Assembly: GCA_034440575.1 (NCBI GenBank)
Contig: JAOTOL010001567.1
Span: forward strand, 1,039,001 to 1,103,000
Direction: 5' to 3'
Source: Imbricaverruca yamaguchii
Lineage: Eukaryota; Arthropoda; Thecostraca; Neoverrucidae
Length of the DNA stretch: 64,000 bases
Below, piece after piece: positions 34,661-46,400 of this stretch. Numbering within the stretch: the stretch's first letter is position 1; every line of letters begins with the position of its first letter. The translations under genes were made by a program, and so were the position numbers. The notes under the pieces were generated by a model. It searched no databases, was not told the origin of the DNA, and saw only the letters and a list, made by a program, of their open reading frames with translations.

Positions 34661-34674
34661 GACTTACTTTGACA

Positions 34675-34905
34675 TACTGACTCTGACATACTGACTCTGA
34701 CATACTGACTCTGACATACTGACTCTGACATACTGACTCTGACATACTGACTCTGACATACTGACTCTGATATACTGACTCTGACATATATACTGACTTA
34801 CTGACATACTGACTCTGACATATTGACTCTGGTATACTGACTCTGACATACTGGCCCTGACATACTGACCCTGACATACTGACTGACTCTGGCGGACTCT
34901 GACTC
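34675..34905. repeat. 14-bp minisatellite
   Basis: Copies of CTGACATACTGACT. All minus frames rotate through the same peptide (SESVCQSQYVRV), so the frames there are artefacts of the repeat. Confidence 0.95.
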
Positions 34906-34984
34906 TGACAGGCTATGCTTCTTCGCATTTTTGGAGGATTTGGTTCCCCTTTGGAAAATCCTGGCTGCGCGAATTTTTCTCACG

Positions 34985-35549
34985 TTTTCTTAAAAAAAAA
35001 AAAAAAGACACAAAAAAAAAATGGTGCTCTTGCATGATGCACTCTTTTTTCTCTCAGAGCGAGGTGCTTGTTCATCAGCGCCTTAAACCCAATTTTCCCT
35101 TTGTGTAAAAAACCATTTTGGGGAATAAAAAAAAAAAAAACAACCTAAAATAAAATATATTATAAGGGCCAAGCCTAAAAAAAACAAACCCCCCCCACCC
35201 CGCTTTCATTGACCTCCCAAGTTCTCAACAGCATTTCGGGCTGTCAGGGAAAGTCTAGCTCTGAAATTGGGTTCAACCATTACCCCGACCAACCGGTTCC
35301 CTTAGGGACAACCGATGGCTCTTTAGATGGCTCTTTAGAACCGACGAACGATGGACTCTCTTTAGATCTCAGAGGGCCTGTTCTTCTCATAGGGACCCAT
35401 TCCAAACCTATTGCGCGTCCTAGTCCGGCTTTCTCTAGCACGCAATGGCCATTTTCAATCGTTAGGGCCCCACTGAAGCTGTTTGAGGACCATCCCAGTG
35501 TCCAAAATATACTTTTTTTCCCCCCCCCCCTCCTCCATAAAAAAAAACT

Positions 35550-35597
<48 letters not shown>

Positions 35598-35680
35598 CCC
35601 CCATAAGGAACAAGCTCTATAAAAAACCCCCCCAAAAGGGGGGGGGGGTTCTTCAAATTTTTAAAAAAAAACCAATCTGT
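34985..35680. other. Homopolymer-laden stretch, probable assembly or gap-filling error
   Basis: Many A-, C- and G-runs of abnormal length (for example near 35520-35600 and 35630-35650) break otherwise ordinary sequence. A run of lysine codons in the plus frame derives from them. Base-level reading is unsafe here. Confidence 0.6.
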
Positions 35681-36115
35681 CGCCTGCACGTCAGATGTCT
35701 CAAAGCTCTCAGATGCAAACAAACTGGACAACTAGATACCAGAACCGCCCTTCCTCAAACCGAGGTAAATGTCCCGGTCGATTTGTTTACATTTTCACGG
35801 CCTCGGGTTGCTACTGGGCTTAGCCAGCTGATTCTAGCAAACAAGTGGCACTGCCTATTGCCGAATCCATGTTGGTTCTGCTTCACTGCCAGTCGTGGTG
35901 CTCAAGGTAAAAGTAATGCTTACAAAGCCACGCGTGACCTCATCAACCACATATACTGTTGGTGGAGGTCAATTCCATTGTTCCTAGCTTTTTTGGTTTA
36001 GTTCATTGTGCAGACTAGCTCTTCACAGAAAATATTTGTTGCTTATTATAGCTATCCATAACTGGCAATTTAACAGAAAAATTAAATTTGAGATGGAAAA
36101 TGAATACTTGATGTC
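35677..36115 (+). repeat. Dispersed repeat D1, copy 2
   Basis: Same sequence family and orientation as 15866-16290, diverged by scattered substitutions and small indels. Confidence 0.8.
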
Positions 36116-36119
36116 ATAT

Positions 36120-36790
36120 ATTAGTGGTTTTCAATGCTCTTAACTAAACGGGAATCGAACGTGCTACATTTTTGCACCATCTTGAATAACTTCCATGGGG
36201 GTTTAACCCTGTCAATTTTGCACTAAATTCCAGAATTTGTGTCCCAAATTATCACATGGTACTACTTTAAATGGTATATCAGATGTTCTATATTACGGGA
36301 TTTATTGCCAATGATCTCAAGTAAACTGGCATGAGATAAGCTGCCTTTTGATGCCATACTCAACCACTTTTATATATATCTAATCCTGTCGGTTTTGCAC
36401 TCAATTCCAGGATTTGTGTCTCGAATTATCGCATGCTATTCCTTAGAATTGTATATCAGATGTTCTACATTAGTGAATAAATTATCAATGGTCTCAAATA
36501 AGCTGACGTAAACTTAGCTGCCTCCTGATGCCATACTCGACTACTTCTATAAATATCTAACCCTGTCATATTTGCACTCAAGTCCAGGATTTCTGTCGCG
36601 CATTATTACATGGTATTACTTTTATTTGTACAGCAGATGTTCTACATCAGCGAATTAATTTTAAATGGTCTCAAATAAACCGCCATACAATCAACTGCCT
36701 TTTGATGCCATTCTCGACTACTTTTATAGACATCTAACCATGTCATTTTTTACCTCTTGACATGAAGCTTTCTCGCATTATTGAGGTCCT
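36120..36790. repeat. Weak tandem repeat, unit about 180 bp
   Basis: Phrases such as TATCAGATGTTCTA, CTGCCT/CTGCCTTTTGATGCCAT and TCTAACCCTGTCA recur about every 180 bp, three to four times. No coding potential. The repeat is old and diverged. Confidence 0.6.
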
Positions 36791-36924
36791 GTCATAGCTC
36801 GATACACGTCGAGCGCCGATGGTTGCTACCCAGAGGATCTGGAGGGCCGCCGAGCGGTGGCATGACAAAAAGTATAGTTCCACCCTTCAACAATACTAAG
36901 CAACACCGGCTTTGCCACGCCAAA

Positions 36925-37460
36925 ATGGTGTAGGAGAAATTAACGTTTGTAGATGCCTTCTTTCCATTCAACGCCCATAAGCGTAATGTTTTTAAGCAAT
37001 ATCGAGAAAACCTGTGAGCCTCAACTGCAATGGTGTCGTAGCTGATGCCAAGCACATCGACTACCGATTAAAATCTGAAAATCTGCATCTAGTGGAAGGA
37101 GGGGATTGCGCAGGCCGGGAGCCGCCCGCGTCGCCGCCGGCGTCCAGCCGTCTATGATGAAAAAAATAGTTCCAGAAAGCAATACGCATAGTAACAATAT
37201 GCGCAATATATCACTGTAAGTTGCAATAAAATATTGGCGTTTAAATGCAAGATAACTTTCATTAATGCACTTCACATCATATTTTATGGAGAAAGAGTCT
37301 CATAAATTGCAACTATATTCTTCGCGCGCACACTAGTGAGCATCCGGGCGCGTTTGTCGCGGGCGCATGTTTCAGAGTTCTTGAATGACATCAGGAACCT
37401 GTCTGTTTTCTTTCTTCACTGGAGATCCCCTTGATGTCCGCATTAACATTGCTACCAACT
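36925..37460 (+). repeat. Dispersed repeat D2, copy 1
   Basis: Shares with 52895-53445 blocks such as CAATATCGAGAAAACCT, GTAACAATATGCGCAATATA and GATGTCCGCATTAACATTGC in the same order and orientation. No coding motif or terminal repeat identified. Confidence 0.8.
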
Positions 37461-37479
37461 TCACCGGAGAGAAAAAAAA

Positions 37480-37985
37480 GAAACCCCCCAAAAAGATTTA
37501 GGAAAAAAAAAAAAAATAAAAAATTATATTATATTTTTTTTTTTTTTTTGGGGGGATTGGTAGACGCCTAATGTCGTCGGGAGTGCAGAGATAAAAAAAA
37601 AAAACTCTCCCCCAGTAAAAAACCCTTTTTAGGCGAATAAAAATTAAAAAAAACCAATTTTTAAAAATTTATTTTTATTTTATTTTTTTTTTTGTTTTTA
37701 ATTTTATTTAATTTGGGGGAAAAAAAAATTTAAAAAAAAGTTTTTCAACCCAAGCCAACCAAAAAATTTTTTTTTAAAATTTTTGTGGAAAAGGGTTTTT
37801 TTTTTTTGTTTTTTCTATTTTTTTTTATTAAAAAAAAAAACATAATTTTAATTTAAAATATTACACAAAATTTTTTATTTTTTTTTTTTTAATTTTCTTT
37901 TTTTTTTGTGGGTTTTATTTTTTAATTTTTTAAAATTTTAACATTTTTTTTTTTTTTTTTTTTTTAATATATTTTGGGGAATTGA
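37480..37985. other. A/T homopolymer stretch, probable assembly error
   Basis: Nearly pure runs of A and T, unlike anything nearby, ending abruptly at a GGGGAATTGAG-type short repeat (37975-38130). Most likely low-quality sequence. Confidence 0.6.
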
Positions 37986-38792
37986 GAGCCATGTCGGGGA
38001 GTGTGGGGAATTGAGGGCGGTGTCGGGGAGTGGGGGATTGGGGTTGGTGTCGGAGAGTGGGGGATTGAGGGCGGTGTGGGAGATTGGGGGATTGAGCGCA
38101 GTGTGGGGGATTGGGAGTGGGGGGATTGAGCGCGTGTCAGATCTTCATGTATGACTTGTTGAATATGATGCGATTTCTACACAAATAATCTTAGTCGGTT
38201 TTTGTTTAAACACAGTCAGCCGCATTCGATATCTTTCTGTCGACCCCTCCCCTCCACAGTGACTCGGAGTTGGAGGAGTGAGGGTTTTCCTATCACTGGA
38301 GGAACAATTTTGAGATTAAACTTTTGTTGTCGGGTTGCAAGGCTGCGGGAAAACAACAATCATCAATCAATCAGTCTTCGAGTTGTATATTTTCAATATC
38401 TATCCACATATCTCTGAAGTTCCGCTGAAACACATGGGTCCAGATACTAACGCCCGGGTAATTATTGTGGCGCTACGGTACCTCACAAAATGGCTGCCCT
38501 CCGAATTCACTCCCGTAACGCTGGATTATTCGTGAGCGCAAATGTTTCCGTTCACGCAAGCTTGACAACAGTTGCAACGTCTTTCCCACAAACCGTTGGA
38601 CGGATATGAAGTTAATTGCATGGAGAAAAGCACAACAGGCAGACTAAGCACGGCGCAGAACATAGGCACAGTCGGATCCACCACGCGATAATACAGTGAC
38701 ATTCGTTACGAGGCTATAACGCTTTGTGTTGACAAATAAGGAATGCCTTGAAGCATTTTTCGTCAATGCAAATTAAACCTTCGACTAAACAC

Positions 38793-38885
38793 CGCGGCAC
38801 ACCGACGAAACAGCGTGGGCGGCGCCATTAGCCGTGAATATGCATGAAGTGGCTAGTGAACCACCCAATGAAGAAAGAAACTAAA
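38793..38885 (+). mobile_element. 5'-truncated SINE-A copy
   Basis: Only the body is present (GCGGCACACCGACGAAACAG, then GGCGGCGCCATTAGCCGTGA, then an AACCACCCAATGAA tail). The tRNA-like head is missing. Confidence 0.8.
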
Positions 38886-39119
38886 CAAAAAATGCTACGA
38901 TTACCGGCGTTTTTTTTTCAGTTGTACTGAATCATGATGATGCAAAATTGATACATACATATAATGAAACATCTATATTGCATCCCTTCGTGTCACCCTG
39001 ACATTTCATGTTCCATACCACATATCACCAGTCATGAATGACTAAAGCAGAGCTAGTGATTATCACACGGATCCATCCGATGTACAACTTCTAAGGATTG
39101 GCATGTGATAACTGATCAT

Positions 39120-39246
39120 GCGGTACCGACCGTGAGGTACCGACCATGAGGTACCAACCATGAGGTACGGACCACGAGGTACCGACCATGAGGTACCAAC
39201 CATGAGGTACCAACCATGAGGTACCGACCACGAGGTACCGACCATG
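39120..39246. repeat. 14-bp minisatellite
   Basis: Copies of ACCGACCATGAGGT and ACCAACCATGAGGT. It abuts a truncated SINE-B copy. Confidence 0.9.
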
Positions 39247-39249
39247 ATT

Positions 39250-39345
39250 AACCTGTCGCTACTCTTCGCCCGCGACTAATCGGCGTGAGAGTTCGGCGAC
39301 GCTGCACGACTCAACGGTCGACGTGTCGCAAAGCCAGCAGTCACC
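39250..39345 (+). mobile_element. 5'-truncated SINE-B copy
   Basis: Starts within the SINE-B head (CCTGTCGCTACTCTTCGCCC) and continues through the body to the GTCGCAAAGCCAGC tail. Confidence 0.75.
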
Positions 39346-39582
39346 ACTGGGTTGGTGCCGTGTTCCCACGTACGCCACTGGCGGCGTCATACCCAGTCTC
39401 CAGAAGCATTGCTCCACCGTCGAATGCCTTGTTGGAGTCGACATCACCGGCAGGTTGCCGCACCCGTCACGAGACTGTGCTGTTCGTGCTGTTGGTGTCA
39501 TTGGAGATGCTGTTGCTGCTTGCTGCCGTCGATGCCGTCCCCAACATCGGCGTTCACACAAATCTCGCTCCTAAATTTCCCG

Positions 39583-39709
39583 TCTCACAATCGAAAGAGT
39601 GTGGGTTCGAGTCTCACCTGCCGCTACTCTTTGCCGCGACCAATCGGCGCGAGAGATTGGCGACGCTACATGGCTCCACGGTCGACGTGTCTCAAAAACC
39701 AACAACAAA
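39583..39709 (+). mobile_element. 5'-truncated SINE-B copy
   Basis: Contains the B box (GTGGGTTCGAGTCTCACC), the body and an AAAACCAACAAC tail. The first part of the tRNA-like head is missing. Confidence 0.8.
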
Positions 39710-40031
39710 TATCGCTCCCCACGCCATTTCGGCACCCGCCACCGCTCCTCCTCCTGCCCCCCCCCCCCACCTTCCGCGTAAACGTTCAGCCCAGAGGTCA
39801 ATAGTTGCTGATGTTTGTCGCCCACGAAATATCAGGTGGACACCTTTTCAAGCAGGTCAGATGTGCCCTACCCTTGAACGGAGAGTGGTCAGCTTTCTGA
39901 AACTGAATGGCACCTCCAGACCCCAGCAAGAAAGATCGGTCTGAAGCCCTCTCGCCCGTGATCCGGAATCGGTGGCGTCGTTTTGCTCTCGTGCATGTTT
40001 CCTCGAGAAAAGCAAACCTGCCGTCTGAACG

Positions 40032-40459
40032 CTACTGGCCCGTCGACGACTCATCGATCGTGGCGACAGACGTGTGGTTCGCCTCGCCGCCTGGGCTCGC
40101 GTCGACGCCGCCGCTGACCCGACGGCCGACGCGGCGTCGATGCAGGCTGACCCGCCACCTGACCAGCGCCCACGTGGCGGCGTGCAGCACCGCCGTCGCC
40201 AGGACCGAGCCGGCCGTCACGCCCAGCGTCATGCCGGGCCGCGCCCAGTCCAGGACGGGGTAGATGGCGGTGCCGCCGCCGATCGGGTTCAGCCCGCCGC
40301 ACAGGTAGTAGACGACGGTGAAGAGGATGTAGGCGATGCCGAAGCCCAGCGGGAAGACGGCGTGGTAGAGCCGGCGCGGCGTGGCGTGCACGCACAGGTC
40401 GACCAGCGTGTACAGCGTCGTCAGCAGGTGCAGATGGAGGTCCGAGTACGTCACGGACC
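40032..40459 (-). CDS. Rolling stone-like exon 4 (residues 143-284, stop)
   Basis: Acceptor GTGTCCGACAG|GGTCCG. It encodes YSDLHLHLLTTLYTLVDL through IYPVLDWARPGMTLGV and a basic tail (RRRVGRR). About 31 bases near its 5' edge recur, with a few changes, just upstream in the intron (40478-40508). Confidence 0.9.
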
Positions 40460-43400
40460 CTGTCGGACACGGTGACGTCAGCAGGTGCAGCTGGACGTCT
40501 CAGTACTGTAGTAGGTGAGCTGGACGTCTCGATCGATCTCGCGCGGCACACACGTGCTCGTGGCAGGACAGGGCAGCGTAAGGGCCGCAGCCAACAACCG
40601 TAGGACGAGCGCGAGTCCTTTTATCGTCGCCAAGCCAAAAACGCAGTTCCGCCACTGACGTCACCGTGTTCCACACGTGACGTCACGGACCCGTGACGAT
40701 TTTTCGGTTTCGGTTATCGTTGGTTGGTTATCGGGCTTTCCCACAGGGTCATGGGTCCGTGACGTCACGTGTATAAACATGACACATGTCTGTAGACATA
40801 AAAACATCAAGGCATAAAGACATAAAAGATTAGTGCAACTATGAGCCACAAGGGCCCTTCTTGGTTGCACTCTGGACACTCAATCAGTTGCCCACCAAAT
40901 CCGTTCATCAGCCTTCCCTGGAATACTAAAAAGCAAGCCCTCTATTCTTATGATTGTCTATGCTGTCTTTAAAGATGTTCGATGTGGAGAAATTGAATAG
41001 TGAAGGAATTGAATATGTTTTCACTTAGATATAGAAGGCTGAGAGGAGATCTCATCGAGGTCTTTAAATTTGTCAATGGCCTGGAGAGGGGATACCTTGG
41101 GTAAATGTTTGAATTTAACAGAAATGATGCAATTAGAGGTCATAAATTAAAAATTAAAGTTAACCACAGCAGAACAAGGTTAAAGCAAACTTTCTTCACC
41201 AACAGGGTAGTGGAACACTGGAACCAGCTGCCAGAAAACATCGTCAGTAGCAGCACATTGAACATCTTTAAAAACAGCATAGACAATCATTATAAGAATA
41301 GAGGGTTTGCTTTTCAGTATTACAGGGAGGGCTGATTGACATATTTGGTGGGAAACTGGTTCAGGGTACAGAGTGCAACCAAGAAGGGCCCTTGTGGCTC
41401 ATAGTTGCACTAATCTTTTATGTCTTTATGTCTTTATGTGCTGCTACTGACAATGAACAATGGACAGGGGAACACGCCGCACAAGTACATCAGCGTCACG
41501 AACATACTTACTATCGAGGTAGGAGAACACGCCGCACCAGTATATCAGCGTCACGAACGTACTTACTATCGAGGAAGGAGAACACGCCGTACCAGTATAT
41601 CAGCGTCACGAACGTACTTACTATCGAGGAAGGGGAACACGCCGCACCAGTACATCAGCGTCACGAACGTACTTACTATTGAGGAAGGGGAACACGCCGC
41701 ACCAGTACATCAGCGTCACGAACGTACTTACTATTGAGGAAGGGGAACACGCCGCACCAGTATATCAGCGTCACGAACGTACTTACTATTGAGGAAGAAC
41801 GCCGCACGAATAGCGTCACGAACGTACTTACTATTGAGGAAGGGGAACACGCCCCCATACATAGCTACGAACGTTTACTATTAGAACACGCCGCACCAGT
41901 AATCAGCGTCACGAACGTACTTACTATTGAGGAAGGGAACACGCGCAGTCTAGCGTCACGAACGTACTTACTATTGAGGAGGGGAACACGCCGCACCAGT
42001 ATATCAGGTACACGTACTTACTATTGAGGAAGGGGAACACGCCGCACCAGTATATCAGGTCACGAACGTACTTACTATTGAGGAAGGGGAACACGCCGCA
42101 CCAGTACATCAGCGTCACGAACGTACTTACTATTGAGGAAGGGGAACACGCCGCACCAGTACATCAGCGTCACGAACGTACTTACTATTGAGGAAGGGGA
42201 ACACGCCGCACCAGTACATCAGCGTCACGAACGTACTTACTATTGAGGAAGGGGAACACGCCGCACCAGTACATCAGCGTCACGAACGTACTTACTATCG
42301 AGGTAGGAGAACACGCCGTACCAGTACATCAGCGTCACGAACGTACTTACTATTGAGGAAGGGGAACACGCCGCACCAGTACATCAGCGTCACGAACGTA
42401 CTTACTATTGAGGAAGGGGAACACGCCGCACCAGTATATCAGCGTCACGAACGTACTTACTATTGAGGAAGGGGAACACGCCGCACCAGTATATCAGCGT
42501 CACGAACGTACTTACTATTGATAAAGGGGAACACGCCGCACCAGTACATGAGCGTCACGAACGTACTTACTATTGAGGAAGGGGAACACGCCGCACCAGT
42601 ATATCAGCGTCACGAACGTACTTACTATTGAGGAAGGGGAACACGCCGCACCAGTATATCAGCGTCACGAACGTACTTACTATTGATGAAGGGGAACACG
42701 CCGCACCAGTACATCAGCGTCACGAACGTACTTACTATTGAGGAAGGGGAACACGCCGCACCAGTATATAATAGCGTCACGAACGTACTTACTATTGAGG
42801 AAGGGGAACACGCCGCACCAGTACATCAGCGTCATGAACGTACTTACTATTGATGAAGGGGAACACGCCGCACCAGTACATCAGCGTCATGAACGTACTT
42901 ACTATTGAGGAAGGGGAACACGCCGCACCAGTACATCAGCGTCACGAACGTACTTACTATTGACGAAGGGGAACACGCCGCACCAGTACATCAGCGTCAC
43001 GAATGGCTCTGACGTATGAGACACGTTCACGGTGAACCAGTGCAGCATGCAGAGGCCTCTTGGAACCACCGGCTTCACGCCTGAAACCGTCCGCAGAGGT
43101 CAGACGGGTCAGCCTGGGTCGGTAGAGGTCAGCCTGGGTCAGTAGGCGTCGCCAGAGGTCAGTCGAGGTCAGCCAGGGTCGCATGATGTCAGCTGGGTCA
43201 GACGGGGCCAGCAGAGGTCGCCCTGGATCAGCTGGGGTCAACAGAGGTCAGCCAGGGTCACCTGATGTCAACTGAGTCAGACGGGGCTGCCCAGGGTGAG
43301 CCTGAGTCGGTAGTGGTCAGTCGGCGTCAAACTGGGTCAGCAGGGGTCAGCAGGGATCACCCGGGGTCAGTATGAATCAGTAGGGATAAGCATCTATCTA

Positions 43401-46400
43401 CCGATATGGATACTTATTATATTTTATTTGCCATATTTTACCTCGTTATCTTCAGAACAATCCGTGAGTCACGAACCAATGAAGCCCATAGCCGATGCAC
43501 ATCGCTGGTGGACATCGTTGTACTCCCGCAGCCATAAGGTCCAAGGTTCAAAGCGCGCCTGCTACTTTACATTTCGGCTGACCTGACCTGACCTGACCAG
43601 ACCAGGGGGTTGGCGGTCTTCCGCGGTACCCAACTCGTGGTCAGGCAGACACCAAGAAGTACACCTGACACTGCTATCGGTAAATTCACACGACTATTTA
43701 ATTTTGTAAACTATAGTGGACGTTATCTTAATATTCAACTGGTTAAATGTCAAAGTTCACCACTCGAATTGATGATATGCCTGCTTCGCGCTTGTATGAA
43801 CGCTGGAAGAGTCCGGTATCTTGCATCAATGTCACCCGCTATGTAAGCTGCTATGCTACCCTGGTCAAGTTCATCATTGAGTTGCCACTATACCATTGCT
43901 CTCCTACAGTCTCATGTAGCTCCCATGGCATCCCTTACCTCCAGATATTCCTGATATGTTTAAATTTGATGTTCTTTTTTGATGACTGCTGCTGCGTTGG
44001 GGTTGCCCAGAATCCTGCGCCGGTTTTCGCCGCCATGAGGATTAGGTTCTGCATTGGTCAAGTTCATCATTGGGCCACCAATATATCAACGCTTCAATGG
44101 TCCACTATGCTTGCTATTACGGGATACCCCACCTCGCGATATTCCTTGTGCTTTTGCTGTGCTCTAGGCAATACCTCCCCTCCCGCTTCAGTAGCCCAGC
44201 GTTCGCCTTTAGTCCTCTCTCCTGGCAAGGCGCTTTGTGTTGCGTCACTCCACACGCTCACATTATCCCGCTACCAGAATCAGTTGACAAATGACCCAAT
44301 AATGCCGAGGGCACTGCATCAAAGCGCCGCGTTCCAGCATTGGCAGCACGCCAAACTGTCGTTAGGCCGCTTCAGTGGATAATGCTGTTGCGGAGAGTCG
44401 TACTGAGCGTTGTTGCTTGCTTCCATACAGTTGAAATTTCTCCATTCGGTGGCGATATCATAGCGCACGCAGCAAACACTTCCTAGCGCGCGCTAGAAAT
44501 CAAGAAATCAAGAATGCAATCAAGAATTCCAGAAACCCAGCACGAACACACGGGGTCGAGTAGTCTAGGGGTAAGTTTCCCGTCTCATAATCGAAAGATT
44601 GTGGGTTCGAGTCTCACCTATCGCTACTCTTCGCCCGCGGCGAATCGGCGTGACAGATTGGCGACGCTGCGTGACTCAACGGTCGTTGTGTCGTAAAACC
44701 AATAACCAACCAACCAACCCGAACACACGATCCGTTTTTCTTCGTTTTAGTTGTCACCTTTCCGCAGCCGGTAGGCGGCCACCGCAGCTGACGCCAGCTG
44801 GACGCAGATGTCCGACATGGCGGTGAGGTAGGTCCAGTTGGTGAGGAAGACCAGGTAGTAGGCTCTGAGGCCTGGCGCCTGGTAGTCGGCGATCAGGTCC
44901 CAGATGAAGAAACCCCCGAAGTAGAGGAAGACCGCCAGTCGGTACAGCAGAAATGCCACGCTGACACTCTCTGCGTTCTGCCACTGTGGAGAAGACCAAG
45001 TTGATTCAGACATTACAAGTAGCTTTGGCTCGCAAACAGTGTCCAGAAAACGCCTACCTGTGGTCGTAGGTGCATTTCTTGCGGAAGCCTAAATATTACT
45101 AACAGTCCCATAATTTCACAATCATGTATTTTCGTCAACTCCTTTCGTAATAGAACCACCGGTTTTCAATGTTCGTCTCTAGAATTAAAACAAAACAAAA
45201 TTTGAGCATCGACATGACATCGACGCGTTTCTCCCGATGTAATTCTAAATTCGTCTAGATTCTCCAGGTCGGGGCAAGCCGAAATCCGCCTCTCCACTCG
45301 GTGCGTTATTCGCCGCAAACGAAACACGGCGCACAGCAGCGCGCCCAGACTTCGTACACCTTTTTCAATATCAATTCGGACGCTTTGAAACAGAAACCTG
45401 GAGTCAGGTCACTCAAGGTCACTGACCTATGGTTCGTTATGTGAGGTTGCGTCCAAAAATTGATGAATCACGCACTCCGGAATGCATACATTTTCATGAA
45501 CAGGCAGGAGATTGCTTATGTCAGAAGAATTAACAAAACTGCCATGTCAGATTTTTCGGAAGTTCGTTTTTGCACACGCCATTTTTCAGTATCGGCCTTC
45601 TGAGGCTAAGGTCACAAGCTTCACCTAAACCGTACACCTGAGATACAGCTCACTTGCTATAGGGAAATATTTATAGGTGTGATCTACCCACCAGATAAAA
45701 TAAACTGAAAGGAAAATTGAACACAAAACTTAATTTTTTCACGGAAAATTGAACTGTTTCGAACGTAAAATTTTCTAAATTGCAGTGTCATGAATTTTTT
45801 CTTCCTGGTTCAAGAATGCTTGTTATTCTATAAATCTTCAAGAACAGAAAAGAACAATTGCACGATATAAGGAGGAACGCAAAATCTGAAATCAGCAGTG
45901 CCCATAGTCCCACCGTTTGATGCAATTTGAAATAGTTTTGTGTTCTTCCGGTATCGTCACGTGCAGATCGACTGCACTTGTACTTTTTATCTGACAAAAA
46001 GTAAAACGGGGCGGGGATGGCCGAGTGGTTAAGGTGCCGGGCTATGGGTACCAATCCCGCGGCCCACCGGCGAAACAGTGTGGGCGGCGCCATTAGCCGT
46101 GAATATGCATAAAGTGTGTCGTGAACCAACCAATAAACAAACAAGACAAAAAGTAAAACGAAGCAAAGCGACGGAAAAGCAATTATTCTAACTCCTCGAT
46201 CTGGCGAAGGACGATCTGTGACTCGGCTGGGAGCAGGTTAAGTTATCGTCCAACTTAAGTGAACTTTGTGTTCAATGTAGTCAATAACGAGTCACATTTG
46301 CAGGCCGAAGACAAAGAATGTCGCATATGAAGACATGAGTGGCTCGAATACGACCAGGCTAGGATGGCGTTACTTAGGTTACGATATTTTGTGATGGCAC

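Noticed and set aside
43747..44382. A 211-codon plus frame
   Set aside because: It lies within the rolling stone intron on the opposite strand, with AT-rich ordinary composition and no domain.
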